Origin: Photobacterium sp. CCB-ST2H9
GTDB lineage: Bacteria > Pseudomonadota > Gammaproteobacteria > Enterobacterales > Vibrionaceae
Reading direction: 5' to 3'
Length of the DNA stretch: 64,000 bases
Assembly: GCF_023151555.2 (NCBI RefSeq)
Contig: NZ_CP100425.1
Span: 2,232,001 to 2,296,000 of the forward strand
In this document: positions 59,789-64,000 of the stretch, piece by piece
Layout of the letters: every line of letters begins with the position of its first letter
How positions within the stretch are numbered: position 1 is the stretch's first letter
Translations under genes and position numbers: made by a program
The notes under the pieces: model-generated
Told to the model about the DNA's origin: nothing
The model's database searches: none
Seen by the model: the letters and a program-made list of their open reading frames with translations, nothing else

Positions 59789-60594
59789 TGGACCGTTATC
59801 AAGCTTTATTCAGCCGTTTAGCGGCCAAACAGGAAGGCGCTTTTGTTCCTTTCGTGACGCTGGGCGACCCGAGTCCTGAACTGTCTCTGCAGATTATTGA
59901 TACGCTCGTCGAATCCGGAGCTGACGCGCTGGAGCTGGGGATTCCGTTTTCCGACCCGCTTGCCGACGGTCCGACCATTCAGGGAGCGACCATTCGTGCG
60001 CTGGATGCCGGCACCACGCCGGATGTCTGTTTCGACATGCTGAAAAAAGTCCGGGCCAAATATCCGGAACTGCCCATCGGGCTGCTGATGTATGCCAACC
60101 TGGTCTTCGCCGGTGGCATCGAACACTTCTATCAGCGTTGTCAGGCGGCTGGCGTCGACTCGGTGCTGGTCGCGGATGTGCCTGTCGGAGAATCCGCGGA
60201 GTTCAGGGCTGCAGCGGAAAAATACGGGATCCACCCTATTTTCATTGCGCCGCCAAATGCAAATGAAAGCACACTGAAAACCGTGGCTGAGTTCGGCGGT
60301 GGCTACACCTATTTGCTGTCTCGTGCCGGTGTAACCGGTGCGGAAACCAAAGCAGGAATGCCGGTAGACCATTTGCTTGCCTCACTGGCTCAATTCAATG
60401 CGCCGCCGTCTTTGCTGGGCTTTGGCATCTCCGAACCCGCTCAGGTTACTGCAGCCATTCAGTCGGGGGCAGCCGGAGCCATTTCGGGCTCAGCCGTGGT
60501 GAAAATTATCGAACAGCATCTGGGCAACCCTTCAGAAATGCTCAACGCACTCGGCCAGTTCATACATCGCATGAAGCAAGCGACGAAACGCTGA
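59788..60594 (+). CDS. trpA: Tryptophan synthase alpha chain
   Basis: A 268-residue TIM barrel cleaving indole-3-glycerol phosphate. Catalytic Glu49 and Asp60 are in [15 protein letters not shown], and LSRAGVTG and GFGISEP loops follow. Last gene of the trp operon, with a strong terminator behind it. Confidence 0.98.
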   Translation: MDRYQALFSRLAAKQEGAFVPFVTLGDPSPELSLQIIDTLVESGADALELGIPFSDPLADGPTIQGATIRALDAGTTPDVCFDMLKKVRAKYPELPIGLLMYANLVFAGGIEHFYQRCQAAGVDSVLVADVPVGESAEFRAAAEKYGIHPIFIAPPNANESTLKTVAEFGGGYTYLLSRAGVTGAETKAGMPVDHLLASLAQFNAPPSLLGFGISEPAQVTAAIQSGAAGAISGSAVVKIIEQHLGNPSEMLNALGQFIHRMKQATKR

Positions 60595-60610
60595 TTTCGA
60601 ACTGAACCGA

Positions 60611-60650
60611 AAATGCCCCGGGGTCGCATGCGTTCCCGGGGCATTTTTTT
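60611..60650 (+). terminator. trp operon terminator
   Basis: 12-bp stem AAATGCCCCGGG/CCCGGGGCATTT with a 12-nt loop, followed by T7. Confidence 0.92.
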
Positions 60651-60888
60651 AACAAGGCATTCACACCCAAGATCAACAAATAATCACCACGGTGCATAGC
60701 CATCCACAAGGTTCGGTGAAAATCTGCGCCAATTTATCAACAGAAGTGGAAAGTATCGAAATGCATCATTGATTATCGCATTATTCTGCTGTAAAACCTC
60801 ACTTCGCAAAATATTGACTCAAAGTCGGTAACATTTACGAAACATAAGACTTTCACAACTTAACAACTTCCAAAATAAGGTATTCAAG

Positions 60889-62148
60889 GTGCTTAAACGA
60901 CAAGGACTACTTGGCAACATTGGGGTACAGGTTGTCATCGCCATGTGCTTGGGGGCGCTGGCCGGTGCAGTGATGGGACATTCTGCAAGCATGTTCGCGC
61001 CACTGGGTAGCATTTTCATCCACCTGATTAAAATGCTGGTGATCCCGCTGGTTGCGGTTGCCATTATCTCCGGTGCTGCTGGTCTGGGTAACAGTCAGTC
61101 TGCCGGTAAGATCGGTCTGATCACGCTGGGCTTCTTTGGCCTGACTTCCGCGGTTGCTGTGGCACTGGCCCTGTTTATGGGTGAAGTGTTCCAGCCGGGT
61201 ATGGGTGTTGACCTGGCAGGTGTTCAGGGCATGTTTGCCAATACCTATGCTGATAAAGGTGAACTGCCTTCATTCTGGGCAACTATTCTGGGTATGATCC
61301 CAACGAACATTTTCCAGTCTCTGAATGAAGCAAACATCCTGCAGATTCTGGTGTTCTGCCTGTTCTTTGGTGTTGCGGTCTCCAAACTGGAGAAAGAACG
61401 CCGTGATCCACTGTTGAACGGTGTGAATGCTGTTGTTGACGCCATGGTATGGATGATCAACATTGTGATGAAAATCGCTCCGATTGGTGTATTCGGCCTG
61501 ATGGCTGATGCAGTCGGTACCTTCGGTTTTGATGCCCTGATGGTGGTCTTCAAACTGTTTGTGGTCTACATCGCCGCGATCCTGGTTTATGGTTTCGTAT
61601 TCTACCCGCTGATGATCAAGTGCTTCAGCAAAACTTCACCGCTGAAATTCCTGTCAGCCATGAAGAAACCTCAGGCTGTTGCACTGTCGACTGCTTCTTC
61701 TATGGCAACCCTACCGGTGACCATGGAAACCTGTGAAGAAGAGCTGAACGTCAAGAACAGCACAGCTTCCTTCGTGCTGCCGCTGGGCGCCACCATCAAC
61801 ATGAGCGGTAACGCCATTTACTACGGTCTGGTTGCCATCTTCTTCGCACAACTGTTCAATATTGAACTTGGTATGAGCGCCTACATCGCGATTATTGTGA
61901 CCTCAACGCTGGGTGCTGTGGGTCAGGCCGGTGTACCGGGGCCTTCGTTCCTGGTTGTTGCTGTCCTGTTGTCTGCGGGTATTCCGATTGAAGGTCTGCC
62001 GCTGCTGTTTGCTCTGGACCGTATCTTCGACATGATCCGTACTGCGCTGAACATCACGGGTGATGCTGCCTGTGCCGTGATTGTCGACAGCCTGGTGGGT
62101 GAAGAAAAAGCAAAAGACGCCCCAATGGCGACACAGCAAAAAGCATAA
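60889..62148 (+). CDS. Dicarboxylate/amino acid:cation symporter (DAACS family)
   Basis: A 419-residue transporter of the GltP/SstT type with eight helices and two re-entrant loops; signature segments are ALSTASSMATLPVTMETC (about 265-282), GATINMSGNAIYYG and GVPGPSFLV. The precise substrate (glutamate, aspartate, C4-dicarboxylates or serine) is not fixed. The start is GTG at 60889 with AAGG 8 nt upstream. A strong terminator follows. Confidence 0.88.
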   Translation: MLKRQGLLGNIGVQVVIAMCLGALAGAVMGHSASMFAPLGSIFIHLIKMLVIPLVAVAIISGAAGLGNSQSAGKIGLITLGFFGLTSAVAVALALFMGEVFQPGMGVDLAGVQGMFANTYADKGELPSFWATILGMIPTNIFQSLNEANILQILVFCLFFGVAVSKLEKERRDPLLNGVNAVVDAMVWMINIVMKIAPIGVFGLMADAVGTFGFDALMVVFKLFVVYIAAILVYGFVFYPLMIKCFSKTSPLKFLSAMKKPQAVALSTASSMATLPVTMETCEEELNVKNSTASFVLPLGATINMSGNAIYYGLVAIFFAQLFNIELGMSAYIAIIVTSTLGAVGQAGVPGPSFLVVAVLLSAGIPIEGLPLLFALDRIFDMIRTALNITGDAACAVIVDSLVGEEKAKDAPMATQQKA

Positions 62149-62173
62149 GACTGACGTGCTTTTCTGAATTTCA

Positions 62174-62199
62174 GGCTGCCGGATCCGGCAGCCTTTTTT
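62174..62199 (+). terminator. DAACS gene terminator
   Basis: A 20-bp perfect palindrome (GGCTGCCGGA and its complement, 62174-62193) followed by TTTTTT. Confidence 0.9.
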
Positions 62200-62327
62200 A
62201 TTTCTGCATGACTCATCCAATTTTCGTTCAAACTTCCATCAGATCTGGGTCAGACCAGGTGCATTCTGCTTGCAAGCCAATGCATTATTGATGACCATAT
62301 AAATACCTGTTCCCAAAAACCTGATTA

Positions 62328-62729
62328 ATGATGAATTCAGAAAATAATGTTCCTCGCGGCCAGTTATTACTGCGCACGCTAGCTATGCCTGCTGATACAA
62401 ACGCCAATGGCGATATTTTCGGTGGATGGATTATGTCGCAGCTGGATTTAGCCGGCGCAATTCTGGCCAAAGAAATTTCCCACGGCAAAGTCGTGACGGT
62501 CTCAGTCGATAATATTGTCTTCAAAGCCCCGGTCGGTGTGGGCGATGTGGTGTGTTGCTACGGTGAATGTAAACGTATTGGTAATACGTCCCTGTCGGTC
62601 GCGATGGAAGTCTGGGTAAAACCTGTCGGTAATGACGGCATCGGCGAGCGATACAAGGTCAGCGAAGCAACCTTCAATTATGTTGCGATTGATGCCAACG
62701 GCAGACCGCGTCCGATTCAAAAAGGATAA
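62328..62729 (+). CDS. yciA: YciA-type acyl-CoA thioesterase
   Basis: A 133-residue hotdog-fold thioesterase. The segment LAMPADTNANGDIFGGWIMSQ holds the catalytic Asp (about residue 29), with KEISHGKVVTVSVD downstream; both match E. coli YciA, a broad acyl-CoA hydrolase. The ribosome-binding site is weak; ATG at 62331 is an alternative start. The yciA-yciI order is also seen in enterics near trp. Confidence 0.93.
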   Translation: MMNSENNVPRGQLLLRTLAMPADTNANGDIFGGWIMSQLDLAGAILAKEISHGKVVTVSVDNIVFKAPVGVGDVVCCYGECKRIGNTSLSVAMEVWVKPVGNDGIGERYKVSEATFNYVAIDANGRPRPIQKG

Positions 62730-62815
62730 AATATGAGCCCTGACCGCTGGTTGGGGCTTTTTCATTCCGTTATGATAACGGCTGCATTCCACCACAATAC
62801 AGGGAGACAGAACGC

Positions 62816-63118
62816 ATGTGGTACGTCATTTTTTCTCAAGATGTTGAAAACAGTCTGGAGCGCCGCCTGAGCGTTCGTGAAAAACACCTGGCTCGCCTGA
62901 AAGCATTACAAGACGAAGGCCGTCTGCTCGTGGCCGGTCCGATGCCTGCAATCGACAGTGAGAATCCGGGAGAAGCCGGTTTCACAGGCTCAACGGTAAT
63001 TGCTGAGTTTGATTCACTGGAAGCAGCAAAAAGCTGGGCCGACGCAGACCCGTATATTGAAGCCGGCGTTTATGAAAACGTAATTGTCAAACCATTCAAA
63101 AAAGTACTGCCGGCCTGA
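62816..63118 (+). CDS. yciI: YciI family protein
   Basis: A 100-residue protein of the YciI (YCII) family, a dimeric ferredoxin-like fold with a conserved His-Asp pair (REKHLARL, about 20-27; WADADPY, about 78-84). Function is not established. GGGAGA precedes the ATG. It touches the lipoprotein gene downstream (no gap). Confidence 0.92.
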   Translation: MWYVIFSQDVENSLERRLSVREKHLARLKALQDEGRLLVAGPMPAIDSENPGEAGFTGSTVIAEFDSLEAAKSWADADPYIEAGVYENVIVKPFKKVLPA

Positions 63119-63535
63119 ATGATGATTCGAACTTCCCTCAAAACCTGGTTTGCTGCTGCTGTGGCTGCAGTCATCGTGACCGGCTGCGCAAAATCGCCGG
63201 ATGAACTCAATAACGAACTGGCAGAGCGCAGGGCGGCCGTGATTAACGCAAAAGCCCCCTACCCGAAAGTTGGCCAGTACCAGATTATGAAAGCCAAAGC
63301 CCATCAGAGCATTGTTGAAATCACAATCCTCTATGGCGGCGGTGGTAAAGTGCCGCCATCTAAGGCCGCACAGGCTGCCGCTGTGAACTTCTGCAACGAT
63401 CCGGAACTGACCCCCATGGTCAGCGAAGGTCTGGGATACATGATCAGCATTCTGGATATGCGGGGCCGCCCTATGGTTCAGCAGCCAATCAATGAACAGT
63501 ACTGCAAACAAATCTCAGCTCAGGGAGCGTCGTAA
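63119..63535 (+). CDS. GspS/AspS-like type II secretion pilotin lipoprotein
   Basis: A 138-residue lipoprotein: signal peptide with lipobox VTGC (Cys about 23), then a small mature domain with two cysteines (NFCNDPEL, about 92; EQYC, about 130) likely disulfide-bonded. The pattern LAERRAAVIN...IMKAKAH...IEITILY...GLGYMISILDMRG resembles the AspS/GspS-beta pilotin family of vibrios, which helps the T2SS secretin reach the outer membrane. No other secretion gene is nearby. ATG at 63122 is also possible. Confidence 0.65.
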   Translation: MMIRTSLKTWFAAAVAAVIVTGCAKSPDELNNELAERRAAVINAKAPYPKVGQYQIMKAKAHQSIVEITILYGGGGKVPPSKAAQAAAVNFCNDPELTPMVSEGLGYMISILDMRGRPMVQQPINEQYCKQISAQGAS

Positions 63536-63549
63536 GGCAGCCTCCTGGC

Positions 63550-63579
63550 AAAAGGGCCGGATAGTGATCCGGCCCTTTT
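63550..63579. terminator. bidirectional terminator
   Basis: Perfect 13-bp stem AAAAGGGCCGGAT/ATCCGGCCCTTTT with an AGTG loop, between the pilotin gene and the convergent methyltransferase. Confidence 0.9.
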
Positions 63580-63584
63580 GTTTT

Positions 63585-64000
63585 TCATTTATGACGTATA
63601 CTGATGGCGTCACCACGGCTGCATTCATGCTGCCTTGAGAACACCATGACTTTTAAGGCACTGTCATGATCCCGGTCGGCAAACTCCGGCGGGTTATCCA
63701 GTCGTTCGATGAAACTCAGCTCCGGCGCTTCCTGTGCCATCCCGTCTATCAGGAACTGAGGCGAAACCGCAGGCGAATTGACACAAGCCAGCACTTTACC
63801 CTGCTCACTCAGCATATCCGGTAAACGACGCAAAATTTTGGCGTAGTCCTTCGTCAGAGCAAAGCTTCCCTTCTGAAACGAAGGCGGGTCGATCACAATC
63901 AGATCATAGGGACCGGACTTCTTCAGCTTGCCCCACGACTTAAAAATATCGTGTCCCAGAAAACTCACCTGATTTAAATCATGACCATTCAGTCTGTGGT
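63585..64000 (-). CDS. Class I SAM-dependent methyltransferase, 5' end outside window
   Basis: Only the C-terminal 138 codons are present; the frame stays open to the right edge, so the apparent GTG at 63968 is not taken as the start. The catalytic motif IVIDPPSFQKGSF (motif IV, DPPSF) is typical of RlmI/RlmK-type 23S rRNA methyltransferases, followed by GKVLACVNSP and a C-terminal DRDHDSALKVMVF. Likely a 23S rRNA cytosine or guanine methyltransferase; exact identity needs the missing half. Confidence 0.8.
   Translation of the reverse strand, partial: HRLNGHDLNQVSFLGHDIFKSWGKLKKSGPYDLIVIDPPSFQKGSFALTKDYAKILRRLPDMLSEQGKVLACVNSPAVSPQFLIDGMAQEAPELSFIERLDNPPEFADRDHDSALKVMVFSRQHECSRGDAISIRHK

Overview
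The window reads as a stretch of ordinary chromosome from a marine gammaproteobacterium of the Vibrionaceae. I infer this from gene content and order: psp next to sap, the gyrA-serC-aroA-cmk-rpsA-ihfB-lapA-lapB-pyrF run, an unfused trpG beside trpD with a fused trpCF, cysB/topA/sohB nearby, and a Vibrio-type secretion pilotin. Base composition and codon use look even throughout. I see no rRNA, tRNA, insertion sequence, prophage, integron or CRISPR array. The genus (Photobacterium, Grimontia or Enterovibrio are candidates) cannot be fixed from reading alone.

Layout. 1-3962: phage-shock locus, with ycjX (cut by the left edge), pspC, pspB and pspA on the minus strand, a sigma-54 promoter, and divergent pspF. 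4085-9364: sapABCDF peptide importer, ending tail to tail with a MgtC/SapB-family membrane protein. 10798-21758: minus-strand housekeeping run (pyrF, lapB, lapA, ihfB, rpsA, cmk, aroA, serC, gyrA) with clear terminators between units. 22096-23676: ubiG and a HAD phosphatase. 24028-27746: nrdA-nrdB-yfaE (class Ia ribonucleotide reductase and its ferredoxin) behind a DnaA box and paired NrdR-like boxes. 27824-32983: CinA-like yfaY, the tyrosine transporter tyrP with two TyrR boxes, and a PAS-GGDEF-EAL protein. 33059-37179: TauE/SafE permease, a METTL25-like methyltransferase, cysB, and an unrecognised membrane-anchored coiled-coil protein. 37244-40441: glycine betaine/choline-type ABC importer. 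40677-44462: miaE, an SgrR-family regulator and a divergent MFS transporter. 44651-52650: topA, sohB, yciK, rluB, yciO and rnm. 52663-60594: the trp operon. 60889-64000: DAACS symporter, yciA, yciI, an AspS-like pilotin and the end of an rRNA-methyltransferase-like gene.

How the genes work together. The clearest regulatory story concerns aromatic amino acids. The trp operon has a near-perfect TrpR operator inside its promoter, a leader peptide with three consecutive Trp codons, and an attenuator. Its first structural gene is not trpE but a Thermotoga/Bacillus-type (I-beta) DAHP synthase overlapping trpE by 4 bp, so the entry enzyme of the shikimate pathway appears to be under tryptophan control. 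About 23 kb away, tyrP carries a perfect TyrR box and a second weaker box lying on its -35 hexamer, 22 bp apart. aroA (the shikimate step before chorismate) is also in the window.

No wholly new system such as a defence island or biosynthetic cluster is visible. The items most worth checking are the DAHP synthase in the trp operon, the long structured tyrP leader, the unknown 253-residue protein with its palindrome-rich upstream region, and the orphan pilotin. Several start codons were moved from the longest reading frame on ribosome-binding-site and family-alignment grounds, notably TTG for sohB and GTG for yciK.
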